54,075 nt of DNA from a virus: IMG/VR virus record IMGVR_UViG_3300011114_000387, positions 1-54,075 of that record. The stretch is one strand, 5' to 3'. This document shows positions 35,046 to 41,290 of the stretch, piece by piece; position 1 is the stretch's first letter, and each line of letters opens with the position of its first letter. A program made the position numbers and the translations under genes. Below the pieces are notes generated by a model that was not told where the DNA came from, made no database searches, and saw only the letters and a list, made by a program, of their open reading frames with translations.

Positions 35046-35089
35046 CTTGGGGTTTGTTCGCCTTTAAGCGGGCGCACCTGCGCACGCAG

Positions 35090-35118
35090 AGAATAAACCA
35101 ACCAGATTTCGAGGTCAA
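35090..35118 (-). promoter_or_regulatory. Predicted late promoter (sigma70-like)
   Basis: TTGACC (35118-35113), a 17-nt spacer and TATTCT (35095-35090). It points to the late genes. Predicted from sequence only. Confidence 0.55.
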
Positions 35119-35204
35119 GTGGCAAAACCCAACTATTTTCAGTTGCATAAAAACAACGCTTTTAAATTATTTTAGTTGTATTTGCGCAACATTAAAGAAA
35201 GTAG

Positions 35205-35232
35205 TTGACAGTGCCTGTCACCGTGCTACATT
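35205..35232 (+). promoter_or_regulatory. Predicted early rightward promoter (sigma70-like)
   Basis: Perfect TTGACA (35205-35210), a 16-nt spacer and TACATT (35227-35232). It would start the transcript that carries the structured leader at 35284-35406 and the early operon. It lies about 86 bp from the late promoter and points the other way; the AT-rich DNA between them contains TTGCGCAA (35182-35189). Confidence 0.62.
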
Positions 35233-35283
35233 TGAGTTGTTGGTTGATTGTTCTTTGTTCTTGCTTCCCCGCCCAGCCAACAA

Positions 35284-35406
35284 GGGGATACGTTCCAGAC
35301 GACCGAGAGATGTTCTGGTGAGACAGAGTCCAAGAGGGCAAGAGTCTTGAGGCGGTGAGCTAAACCGGTACGTAAAGGTCCTTAATCGGGCACGTAGGTA
35401 ATCCCC
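35284..35406 (+). ncRNA. Candidate structured leader RNA of the early operon
   Basis: The ends pair over about 115 nt: GGGGA-TACG (35284-35292) with CGTA (35393-35396) and TCCCC (35402-35406), leaving a 5-nt bulge. Inside are local hairpins CCAGA/TCTGG, CCAAGA/TCTTGaGG and CGGT/ACCG. There is no open reading frame with a ribosome site here. The region lies between the early promoter and the first early gene. It may be a regulatory leader or a small RNA; no known family was recognised. Confidence 0.45.
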
Positions 35407-35417
35407 CGCCCACAACT

Positions 35418-35439
35418 AATGCCAAGCGTGCTTGGCATT
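35418..35439 (+). promoter_or_regulatory. Perfect palindrome in the early leader
   Basis: Ten-base arms AATGCCAAGC and GCTTGGCATT around GT. It is not followed by a T run, so it is unlikely to be a terminator. It could be a protein-binding operator or an mRNA hairpin. It is 51 nt before the first early ATG. Confidence 0.55.
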
Positions 35440-35489
35440 GGCGGCGTATTCAGGCGGCCGTGACAGCTTGATATTTTTAGGAGTTTTAT

Positions 35490-35753
35490 ATGGCAAATAG
35501 ATTAACTCTCAAGCAGCTTTACCTTGGTCAATTGATTGTGCGCGGCCCACACGCTGACGCTCAGGTCTACACCGTGGCTGCAATTCGGGGCTTCAACATT
35601 TACGTTGTTTGGTTCGAAGGCAAGCGTATGAGTGGCCAGTGGACAGACTACGGTGACTGCTACAAGCCAACGCTCGCTCAGATTGAGTACAGCATTGCTG
35701 CTAACGGTCGTTTGGCTTCAGGCCAAGACATCAAGGACCTTGATTTGGTCTAA
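35490..35753 (+). CDS. Early protein of unknown function
   Basis: An 87-residue protein, first gene of the rightward early operon, with an AGGAG ribosome site. The sequence is beta-rich (VYTVAAIRGFNIYVVWFEG) with a Trp/Tyr-rich core, perhaps an SH3-like barrel. As the first early gene it is a candidate host-takeover factor (inference). Confidence 0.75.
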   Translation: MANRLTLKQLYLGQLIVRGPHADAQVYTVAAIRGFNIYVVWFEGKRMSGQWTDYGDCYKPTLAQIEYSIAANGRLASGQDIKDLDLV

Positions 35754-35769
35754 CTTTTTGGAGATTGAT

Positions 35770-35964
35770 ATGCCAGTTGTTTTTCTGACCATCAAAATTG
35801 TTTACGGTGTTCCAAAGATCTACCCTGATCCAAACAACGCCACTGCGTTGCGGCTTGCCAAGTTGATTGGCGCTAAGACTTTCAACGCTCAGCAAGTTGC
35901 TGACATCAAGGCTCTTGGCTTTGAAATTCAATACAGCGACGCTTATGCCGCTGCTCAGGTTTAA
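35770..35964 (+). CDS. Small early protein
   Basis: A 64-residue protein (MPVVFLTIKIVYGVPKIYPD). I choose ATG 35770, which has GGAGATTGAT directly upstream, rather than the longer frame that overlaps the previous gene. Unknown function. Confidence 0.7.
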   Translation: MPVVFLTIKIVYGVPKIYPDPNNATALRLAKLIGAKTFNAQQVADIKALGFEIQYSDAYAAAQV

Positions 35965-35976
35965 CAGGAGATCACC

Positions 35977-36156
35977 ATGGACATTACTACCGCAATCCAA
36001 ATCATCAACGACAGATGCGACATCTACGGCATGAGCTTGCTCGACACCGTGATCGTGATGAGAGAGCTGTTGGACAACGATGAGTTGGACAACAGAGAAG
36101 CTGCGGCTCTTCGCGTGTTTATGCGCGAAGGTCGTGCAATGTTTGCCCCCGTTTGA
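35977..36156 (+). CDS. Small early helical protein
   Basis: A 59-residue acidic helical protein (MDITTAIQIINDRCDIYGMS, ending MREGRAMFAPV) with a GGAG site 8 nt upstream. Not recognised. Codon use and tight spacing match its neighbours. Confidence 0.68.
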   Translation: MDITTAIQIINDRCDIYGMSLLDTVIVMRELLDNDELDNREAAALRVFMREGRAMFAPV

Positions 36157-36168
36157 TAGGAGATTGAT

Positions 36169-36378
36169 ATGAGATACCGCAACGAACCGATCGTTGTCCA
36201 GCTTGTCAAGTTGGACATGCCGCTGGTTGAGCTGGGTGGTAAACGCTTCGACACTTTGCGCGAAGACTTCTACGACAACGCGGTCAACCTGACCTGCAAT
36301 GCTCGTCGGTTTATCCCAGTCTTTTCACCGTACGACATCGCGCTCAGCGGTGGCGAACCTTATTCTGTTTGGAGTTAA
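36169..36378 (+). CDS. Small early protein
   Basis: A 69-residue protein (MRYRNEPIVVQLVKLDMPLV) with the same GGAGATTGATATG start cassette as the gene at 35770. Unknown function. Confidence 0.7.
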   Translation: MRYRNEPIVVQLVKLDMPLVELGGKRFDTLREDFYDNAVNLTCNARRFIPVFSPYDIALSGGEPYSVWS

Positions 36379-36380
36379 TT

Positions 36381-36476
36381 ATGGAAACTTTGCAATCGCG
36401 TTATCAAATCTATGTGGCTTGTGCCGAGTCGCTCGGCTTGCCAATCAAATCTTTTGAAGAGTGGCTCAACTCTTAA
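36381..36476 (+). CDS. 31-residue early protein
   Basis: A very short frame (METLQSRYQIYVACAESLGL, ending FEEWLNS) with GGAG 8 nt upstream. It ends exactly 4 nt before the first three-hairpin element, as the upstream genes of the other two copies do, which supports it as a real gene. Confidence 0.62.
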   Translation: METLQSRYQIYVACAESLGLPIKSFEEWLNS

Positions 36477-36480
36477 TCCC

Positions 36481-36545
36481 AGCGTGCTGCACCGTGACAG
36501 GGTGTAGTGCAGTGTGATTAACACTCCGATCCAGCCGGATGCTGG
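36481..36545 (+). ncRNA. Three-hairpin intercistronic RNA element, copy A
   Basis: AGCGTG starts 4 nt after the stop at 36476. Hairpin 1 pairs 36484-36493 with 36501-36510 (10 bp including G-T wobbles). Hairpin 2 follows with no gap: AGTGT/ACACT (36511-36525). Hairpin 3 is CCAGC/GCTGG with loop CGGAT (36531-36545). The next ATG is 19 nt later. Stems differ from copies B and C by compensating changes. Confidence 0.82.
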
Positions 36546-36564
36546 TGTGCCTTTGGAGATCATC

Positions 36565-36852
36565 ATGGCAAAAGCAATCATTCAGGCGATCACCGCCGAC
36601 GACATCGATACCTTGGGTATCTTGCTGGCTGACATCAGCCGCTTGACCAAGGAAGCTGACGCAATCAAATTGCGTTTGAAAGAAGGTGGTTTGGATAGCT
36701 ACGACGGCGAGGTGTTTAGCGCTGTTGTGGTTAAGCAGGACCGCACCAGCTACGACCCACGCAAGGTCGAAGAGCTGCTAGGTGACTTGGTCAGCCAAGT
36801 CGAAAGAGTCAGCAAAGTGACCAGTGTCAAAGTCACTGCTCGCAAAGCATAA
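36565..36852 (+). CDS. Early helical protein
   Basis: A 95-residue protein with a long N-terminal helix (LADISRLTKEADAIKLRL) and a beta segment (VFSAVVVKQDRTSYDPRKVE). The C-terminus reads VTSVKVTARKA. The layout resembles small phage proteins linked to recombination or siphoning of host factors, but no family is certain. It is the gene controlled by element A and has GGAG 9 nt upstream of its ATG. Confidence 0.72.
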   Translation: MAKAIIQAITADDIDTLGILLADISRLTKEADAIKLRLKEGGLDSYDGEVFSAVVVKQDRTSYDPRKVEELLGDLVSQVERVSKVTSVKVTARKA

Positions 36853-36863
36853 GGGTGGCAGTC

Positions 36864-37058
36864 ATGGAATACAAAGTCGATGACTGCCCGGGCGACGACG
36901 ATCGCCTGCCCTGCTGGTTCGTTTACAAATCAATTGCTGGTTCAAATATTTCGCCCATCATTGAGAAGTTTTACGGACCCGACGCTGAGTTTGACGCCCG
37001 TCTTTACGCTGACTGGCTTAACAACGCACCCATAGAAGTAGGGTGCGAGTTTGATTGA
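36864..37058 (+). CDS. Small early acidic protein
   Basis: A 64-residue protein starting MEYKVDDCPGDDDRLPCWFV. The ATG at 36864, with AAGGG upstream, is preferred to the in-frame GTG at 36855. Unknown function. Its last 60 residues include SPIIEKFYGPDAEFD and a Trp-Leu-Asn motif. Confidence 0.65.
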   Translation: MEYKVDDCPGDDDRLPCWFVYKSIAGSNISPIIEKFYGPDAEFDARLYADWLNNAPIEVGCEFD

Positions 37059-37068
37059 GGAGTGCATC

Positions 37069-37239
37069 ATGAGAGTTGTTTTTAGGGCCCCTTCGGCCAC
37101 CGTGTTCTACGAATTCGAATACGAAGAATTCGTTGTGAAGTTTTATCGCGAAGGCGTCTACCTTGCAGAGGCTGACTACTTCACCACAGATCGCGCTGAA
37201 GCGATCGAAACCGCATTGTCTTTTACTGAGGAGGTTTGA
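37069..37239 (+). CDS. Small early protein
   Basis: A 56-residue acidic beta-rich protein (MRVVFRAPSATVFYEFEYEE). ATG 37069 has GAGGAG 7 nt upstream and is chosen over the upstream in-frame start inside the previous gene. Not recognised. Confidence 0.66.
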   Translation: MRVVFRAPSATVFYEFEYEEFVVKFYREGVYLAEADYFTTDRAEAIETALSFTEEV

Positions 37240-37240
37240 A

Positions 37241-37423
37241 ATGACACGCGCTGAGTTTTATGAAACCTACGGTTCAATGAGCTTTCCGTATTATCCAAAA
37301 GAGCTTCGGGCTGTAAGCCCTGTGACTGGTGCTTTCGAGACTTTCAAAATCGAAAGTGGTTTGGCCATGACCTTCCGTCGCATTCTGGAAGAAGAAGGTT
37401 ACATAAGAGTGGAGGCGATATGA
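37241..37423 (+). CDS. Small early protein
   Basis: A 60-residue protein (MTRAEFYETYGSMSFPYYPK) with GAGGAGG upstream. It overlaps the next gene by ATGA. Unknown function. Confidence 0.67.
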   Translation: MTRAEFYETYGSMSFPYYPKELRAVSPVTGAFETFKIESGLAMTFRRILEEEGYIRVEAI

Positions 37424-37605
37424 TTTTCAGAACTTATCTTGTGACTGTGATGCCCAAGTTTATATCTTGGAATTGCAACCCCTACACAACGCCAGTCAGT
37501 GCTACCAGCCGCAGTGCTGCAATCAAAATCGTTCGTCGCGAATACAACGAAAACTGTGGCTGGACCAACGGTCCTGCTACCTACACCGCGTGCCTTGAGA
37601 AATGA
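37420..37605 (+). CDS. Small early protein, coupled
   Basis: A 61-residue protein (MIFRTYLVTVMPKFISWNCN) with pattern T-V-VMP-F-W followed by ATSRSAAIKIVRREY, seen in small phage proteins of unknown role. Start overlaps the previous stop (ATGA). Confidence 0.68.
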   Translation: MIFRTYLVTVMPKFISWNCNPYTTPVSATSRSAAIKIVRREYNENCGWTNGPATYTACLEK

Positions 37606-37622
37606 AAAAGAAAAGAGGAAAT

Positions 37623-37835
37623 ATGACTAAAGAAATGATTATGTATGGTTGCGACATTGACGCCTTCTTCGATAACGTTGAAAGGTCAATCACTTACAAA
37701 ACCGCTGGCCCTTTGATGGTGGTCGCTGGTTTGATGTCCGACGCTCAAGAGATGATGGCCTTTGGCGACGTTGAGTCTGCCCGGCAAGCACTCAACAGGG
37801 CCAAGGCTTTGCTGTTCCGCGAGATGCGGGGCTGA
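37623..37835 (+). CDS. Small early protein
   Basis: A 70-residue helical protein (MTKEMIMYGCDIDAFFDNVE). ATG 37623 is chosen because AGAGGA lies 5 nt upstream; an earlier ATG at 37602 overlaps the previous stop and could be used as well. The stop is 4 nt before RNA element B. Confidence 0.66.
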   Translation: MTKEMIMYGCDIDAFFDNVERSITYKTAGPLMVVAGLMSDAQEMMAFGDVESARQALNRAKALLFREMRG

Positions 37836-37839
37836 TCAC

Positions 37840-37896
37840 AGCGTGCAGGGCATGACGTGCCCTGTGCAGTGCGATCCGCACTCTGGCTTACGCCAG
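37840..37896 (+). ncRNA. Three-hairpin intercistronic RNA element, copy B
   Basis: AGCGTG begins 4 nt after the stop at 37835. Hairpin 1 pairs 37843-37852 with 37858-37867 (GTG/TGC base plus a perfect CAGGGCA/TGCCCTG stem). Hairpin 2 abuts it: AGTGC/GCACT, loop GATCC. Hairpin 3 is CTGGC/GCCAG with loop TTAC. The ATG of the DUF932 gene is 26 nt later. Confidence 0.84.
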
Positions 37897-37900
37897 TATC

Positions 37901-37918
37901 TAAACCAACCTAAAGGAA
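37901..37918 (+). promoter_or_regulatory. Shared translation leader, copy 1
   Basis: TAAACCAACCTAAAGGAA occurs just before ATG 37923 and contains its AAGGA ribosome site. Near-identical sequences precede ATG 46166 and ATG 49037. Confidence 0.6.
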
Positions 37919-37922
37919 ATTT

Positions 37923-38879
37923 ATGTCTCACGAACTCACCACTCACGCTGATGGCCGCGTCGAATTTGCATACCTCGCTTCGGACGGAACACCATGGCAC
38001 GGTTTGGGTCAAGCACTCGAAGATGGCACTAGCCTCGATGCTTGGCGCGTAGCCGCTGGCATGGACTGGAAGATCAAACGCGGTATCGTTCGCTACAACA
38101 CTGACTTCGACGGCTCTCAGTTGGAGTTGCCAGAACAGCACGTTCTGTTCCGCTCTGACACAAAGGCGCCGCTCGGTGTCGTGTCCAATCGCTACCAAGT
38201 TGTTCAGCCCGGTGATGTTGTGGAATTCTTCCGCGACATTGCACGCGCTGGTGGCTTGGAGTTGTCAGCAGCAGGAACCATCTACGGTGGCAAGCGCTTC
38301 TGGGCAACGGCCAAGATTGGCGAAGCTGCTCCCACTTCGGTGGCAGACACGATCGGCGGCTACATCCTGATCAGCACAAGCGCTGACGGATCGCTGGCCA
38401 CTGAGGTACGTCGTACCACCGTGCGCACCGTGTGCAAAAACACACTGGCCATGGCGTTGGCTGAGAAGTCAACAATCAAGGTTACTCACCGCTCTGTGTT
38501 TGATCCAGATTCTGTTAAAGAATTCATGGGCCTGAACACTGCAGCTTGGGACGCCTTCCGCCACAACGTTGTCAAGTTGTCCAACATCGAGTTGTTTGAA
38601 GAAGAGGCCGGTGAGATCACCGCCAACATCTTTGGCAACGGCGAGAAGGTCCGCGAAGCTGCTGGCTTCAAGAAGGTCCTGTCGTTGTTCAACGGCGCCG
38701 GCATGGGCGCTCAGATGGACGGCGTGATGGGCACACGTTGGGGCTTGCTCAACGCGTTCACAGAGTACGCTGACCACCACGTCCGTGCTCGCTCTGACGA
38801 GAACCGCTTCGTGGCTTCTCAGTGGGGCGCTGGCGCTGACCTCAAGCAGCGCGCTCTGTCTGCTTTGATGCCTGCTTGA
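37923..38879 (+). CDS. DUF932 phage/plasmid-like protein
   Basis: A 318-residue protein of the DUF932 (TIGR03299) family: PWHGLGQALEDGTSLDAWRV near the N-terminus, LGVVSNRYQVVQPGDVVEFF, and the conserved VRRTTVRTVCKNTLAMAL. The family is widespread in phages and plasmids; its biochemical role is not established. It is the largest gene of the early operon and is framed by RNA elements B and C. Confidence 0.88.
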   Translation: MSHELTTHADGRVEFAYLASDGTPWHGLGQALEDGTSLDAWRVAAGMDWKIKRGIVRYNTDFDGSQLELPEQHVLFRSDTKAPLGVVSNRYQVVQPGDVVEFFRDIARAGGLELSAAGTIYGGKRFWATAKIGEAAPTSVADTIGGYILISTSADGSLATEVRRTTVRTVCKNTLAMALAEKSTIKVTHRSVFDPDSVKEFMGLNTAAWDAFRHNVVKLSNIELFEEEAGEITANIFGNGEKVREAAGFKKVLSLFNGAGMGAQMDGVMGTRWGLLNAFTEYADHHVRARSDENRFVASQWGAGADLKQRALSALMPA

Positions 38880-38883
38880 TCGT

Positions 38884-38951
38884 AGCGTGTAGGGCACCCG
38901 CTGGGTGCTCTATGCAGTGCGATCGCACTACCGATCTGACCGGATGTCAGA
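38884..38951 (+). ncRNA. Three-hairpin intercistronic RNA element, copy C
   Basis: AGCGTG begins 4 nt after the DUF932 stop. Hairpin 1 is the longest copy (13 bp, 38887-38899 with 38903-38915). Hairpin 2 is AGTGC/GCACT with loop GATC, directly abutting. Hairpin 3 is TCTGAC/GTCAGA with loop CGGAT, the same loop as copy A. ATG 38970 is 18 nt later. Confidence 0.84.
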
Positions 38952-38969
38952 ACCTTTTGGAGATTGACC

Positions 38970-39308
38970 ATGGAAACACTTATTCGCCGTGAACGTTGGG
39001 GCAACAAAAGCTGGACAGCTGAGACCAAGGAATCTTTTGATTTGAACGGCCGCCCTGCTCGGCTTAGCATTACAACTTCAAAAAATTCTGTTGGTGACTT
39101 GGCCACCTACGCCAGCATTGGTTTTGTAAACCAGCCCGGCATTGTGACGTTTGCCGTCTTTGCCGATTACTTTAAGGTCCTTGAGATCGGCAAGAAAGTT
39201 CGCTGCACCGACAAGAATGTCGAAGCTCAACAGGCCCGCGCCGTTGCGCGTTGGGCTGAAATCAAGCAAGACGTCTTTGCCTTTTACGCTTTGAAGGAGG
39301 TTGCATGA
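38970..39308 (+). CDS. Early protein of unknown function
   Basis: A 112-residue protein with a beta-rich core (RPARLSITTSKNSVGDLATY, FAVFADYFKVLEIGKKVRC) and a helical C-terminus with AVARWAEIKQDVFAFYALKE. ATG 38970 with GGAGATTGACC is chosen over TTG 38964. It is the gene behind RNA element C and overlaps the next gene by ATGA. Confidence 0.72.
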   Translation: METLIRRERWGNKSWTAETKESFDLNGRPARLSITTSKNSVGDLATYASIGFVNQPGIVTFAVFADYFKVLEIGKKVRCTDKNVEAQQARAVARWAEIKQDVFAFYALKEVA

Positions 39309-39508
39309 ACTACAACAACCACTACGCGGTCTTTGCCAACAAGGCAAAGGCCTACGACTTTTACACCTGCCGCCGGGCTTTGTTTGATTGCCACGACACC
39401 CTCAATATCTGGGGTGAAGACATCAACCCTGACTACGCAGTCAAGCTCTGGGCGGAGATCGACGCCCTTCGAGATCGTCAAATGAAATTGAAAGGAGAGA
39501 CATCATGA
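39305..39508 (+). CDS. Small early protein, coupled
   Basis: A 67-residue protein (MNYNNHYAVFANKAKAYDFY) with two Cys residues. Both ends overlap neighbours by ATGA, marking a translationally coupled series from 38970 to 39858. Unknown function. Confidence 0.7.
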   Translation: MNYNNHYAVFANKAKAYDFYTCRRALFDCHDTLNIWGEDINPDYAVKLWAEIDALRDRQMKLKGETS

Positions 39509-39858
39509 GTACATACTGGGAAAGTAAAGGCCTGTATCAGGCCGAAGCAGATGCGCTTGAAAAACTGCTGCCAAGTTTTGGTGAAGTGCCTGACAACAAG
39601 GTGACCAACAAATACCTTGAGAAGTTTCGCAAGGCCGTGAACTGCTACTACGATCTGTACAACAACGGCCTGTGCAATCGGGCTCGTGAATTCAGCACCG
39701 TGTTTCGCATACCCGGTGTGCCCCGGGAGATCAAACAGAACTACGGGTCCAACTTCTTGGTGTCCTCGGCGACTGAAGACGCTATCGACGCAAAGATGGA
39801 TCAGATCATTTTGCTTGCTTACGAAGAACAACTGCTCTTGAAAAAGGTAAAACCATGA
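39505..39858 (+). CDS. Early helical protein, coupled
   Basis: A 117-residue mainly helical protein (YQAEADALEKLLPSFGEVPD, NCYYDLYNNGLCNRAREFS). It is not a family I can name. Start and stop overlap neighbours by ATGA. Confidence 0.72.
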   Translation: MSTYWESKGLYQAEADALEKLLPSFGEVPDNKVTNKYLEKFRKAVNCYYDLYNNGLCNRAREFSTVFRIPGVPREIKQNYGSNFLVSSATEDAIDAKMDQIILLAYEEQLLLKKVKP

Positions 39859-40127
39859 ACGTCAAAAGACGCAAAGAACTACACGCCCTCATCGACCGGC
39901 TACGTGCTGCGGCCGATGAGGCCTCAAACATTTACACTGACTTTAGCATCACTGTTGACGAAGAACGTGAAGCCTTTGACAACATGCCCGAAAGCCTGCA
40001 GCAGTCAGAAAAAGGAGAGGCCGCAAGCGAAGGCCTTAACACCCTTGACTCGGCTTTGGACATGCTCGACACCGTCATAGATGACCTCAATCAAATTGCA
40101 GACAACATTCAGGAGACCTTAGATTGA
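39855..40127 (+). CDS. Small coiled-coil early protein
   Basis: A 90-residue acidic helical protein (MNVKRRKELHALIDRLRAAA, LDSALDMLDTVIDDLNQIAD), likely a coiled coil. Its stop overlaps the TTG start of the following micropeptide. Confidence 0.7.
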   Translation: MNVKRRKELHALIDRLRAAADEASNIYTDFSITVDEEREAFDNMPESLQQSEKGEAASEGLNTLDSALDMLDTVIDDLNQIADNIQETLD

Positions 40128-40204
40128 ACTACGCATACGCAACCGTCTACGCCCTCGCAATTATCGTCCTCTTCATGGACCTCATGATATGGAGGCCATT
40201 TTGA
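40124..40204 (+). CDS. 26-residue membrane micropeptide
   Basis: TTG start overlapping the previous stop (TTGA), with GGAG 9 nt upstream, encodes one hydrophobic helix (ATVYALAIIVLFMDLMIW). Overlaps the next gene. Small size makes this uncertain, though spacing, ribosome site and hydrophobicity agree. Confidence 0.45.
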   Translation: MNYAYATVYALAIIVLFMDLMIWRPF

Positions 40205-40380
40205 TTGACGACCTTGCCAAGGCCCTCGAGGCTTTGCTTAACATGCCTCCGTATGATGGCTTCACCGAGACCTCCCGTGTTCGGTTGCGAATTAAGAACC
40301 GGGCTAAAAAAGTTTTAAAGGAATATAAAGATGAACGCTTGGCAAAAGTGCGACGCGTGCAACAAGAGTCGGCTGATTGA
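40189..40380 (+). CDS. Small basic early protein
   Basis: A 63-residue protein (MEAILIDDLAKALEALLNMP) with a basic helical C-terminus. A TTG at 40201, 5 nt after GGAGG and overlapping the micropeptide stop as TTGA, may be the real start; it would shorten the protein by 4 residues. Confidence 0.6.
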   Translation: MEAILIDDLAKALEALLNMPPYDGFTETSRVRLRIKNRAKKVLKEYKDERLAKVRRVQQESAD

Positions 40381-40459
40381 AGGCGGCTGTGAAATCTCAA
40401 GCCTCAAGTGGATCTGTGCCGCTTGCTGGTCCAAATACATACAAAGGAAATTCAAATGA
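40331..40459 (+). CDS. Small zinc-ribbon protein
   Basis: A 42-residue protein with two CxxC knuckles, CDAC at residues 7-10 and CAAC near residues 32-35, a minimal zinc ribbon. AAGGA lies upstream. It overlaps the previous gene by 50 bp in another frame and overlaps the next ATG (ATGA). Too short for a family call; likely nucleic-acid or protein binding. Confidence 0.6.
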   Translation: MNAWQKCDACNKSRLIEGGCEISSLKWICAACWSKYIQRKFK

Positions 40460-40851
40460 AACATCAAACTCTTGACGAGTTTTTGCAAACCAACAACTGG
40501 TCAACTAATCTCAAAAACAAACTTCGCGAAACATCAGAAAACCCAGACGTTAAATACCTTGTTGCTTGGGACAACGCTGGCCAGATCTCTGCTTCGGCTT
40601 ACACGACCAAGCCCGATGAATGGCCCGAAACTGCGGTGGCTGTTTGGGCCAAAGAGAAAGACCTTGACCCTGCTACCAAGTCACGAACCATGATGGCTGT
40701 TGATCTTGTCGAGAAAGACAGCATGACCGTCTACGCAGCAGCCAAGGCTCTTGGCATCAACCAGTCCGCTGTTCACCGCGCCATCAAACGGCGTGAAGAC
40801 AAGGACGTTTGCCCCCACTGCAACCAAGTAATCAGAACTCAATCTGCCTAG
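40456..40851 (+). CDS. DNA-binding protein with helix-turn-helix and zinc knuckle
   Basis: A 131-residue protein. The C-terminus has a helix-turn-helix (SMTVYAAAKALGINQSAVHR, residues about 89-108) followed by a CPHC knuckle. ATG 40456 overlaps the zinc-ribbon stop. It is the last gene of the early operon, and its end overlaps by 20 bp the convergent Q-like gene. It may regulate the switch to the leftward operon (inference). Confidence 0.7.
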   Translation: MKHQTLDEFLQTNNWSTNLKNKLRETSENPDVKYLVAWDNAGQISASAYTTKPDEWPETAVAVWAKEKDLDPATKSRTMMAVDLVEKDSMTVYAAAKALGINQSAVHRAIKRREDKDVCPHCNQVIRTQSA

Positions 40852-41290
40852 CTAACTTCTTCATGATGGCCGCTGCGATCTCCTGCTCCATGCGGGTGAT
40901 TGCGGCGGCCAATTTTGTTTCTGCTTCGCCTTTTAGTTCTTTGCGGCCTGCACCCCTGCAATCCAAACAAATCTCATCACTCAAGACCGGCGCGCCCTTG
41001 ATGACGTTGTAACCCCTGCCATGGCACACCGGGCACACGTCTTTGGACAAGTGGTGCATCACGTTGTAAACCACCAAGGGCTCGTGACCCATGTCAACCA
41101 AAGCCTCTGCAATGCGAAACACTTCTCGTGTATCGCCCGCATATCGCCACCGCCAAATCGCCAGCCCCAGCGGGTTGGCTGCGCCAGCCATCCCACATGC
41201 CCTCACCAAGTCAATGTCGCCAATCTCGTTGACCGGGACCTCACCCAAATTCTTTGACACTTGCGCCTTTGTGATCCGCTCTTTAAACAT
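40832..41290 (-). CDS. Q-like antiterminator candidate, DnaJ-type zinc finger
   Basis: A 152-residue protein with CPVCHGRGY and CLDCRGAGRK, a pair of CxxCxGxG repeats 24 residues apart, as in lambdoid antitermination proteins of the Q82/Q21 type. The N-terminal part (EIGDIDLVRACGMAGAANPLGL, in part) and HLSKDVCP fit a late-gene regulator of this class. It is the last gene of the leftward replication operon, the normal place for a late activator. ATG 41290 overlaps the helicase stop (TGATG) with GGGGA upstream; a GTG at 41293 is the alternative. Confidence 0.66.
   Translation of the reverse strand: MFKERITKAQVSKNLGEVPVNEIGDIDLVRACGMAGAANPLGLAIWRWRYAGDTREVFRIAEALVDMGHEPLVVYNVMHHLSKDVCPVCHGRGYNVIKGAPVLSDEICLDCRGAGRKELKGEAETKLAAAITRMEQEIAAAIMKKLARQIEF

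Noticed and set aside
34759-35148. Longer 129-codon version of the first late gene
   Set aside because: Its extra N-terminus would cover the promoter and terminator hairpin and has no ribosome site; ATG 35001 does.
35418-35480. Fourth copy of the three-hairpin element
   Set aside because: It contains AGCGTG but is not 4 nt after a stop and lacks hairpins 2 and 3.
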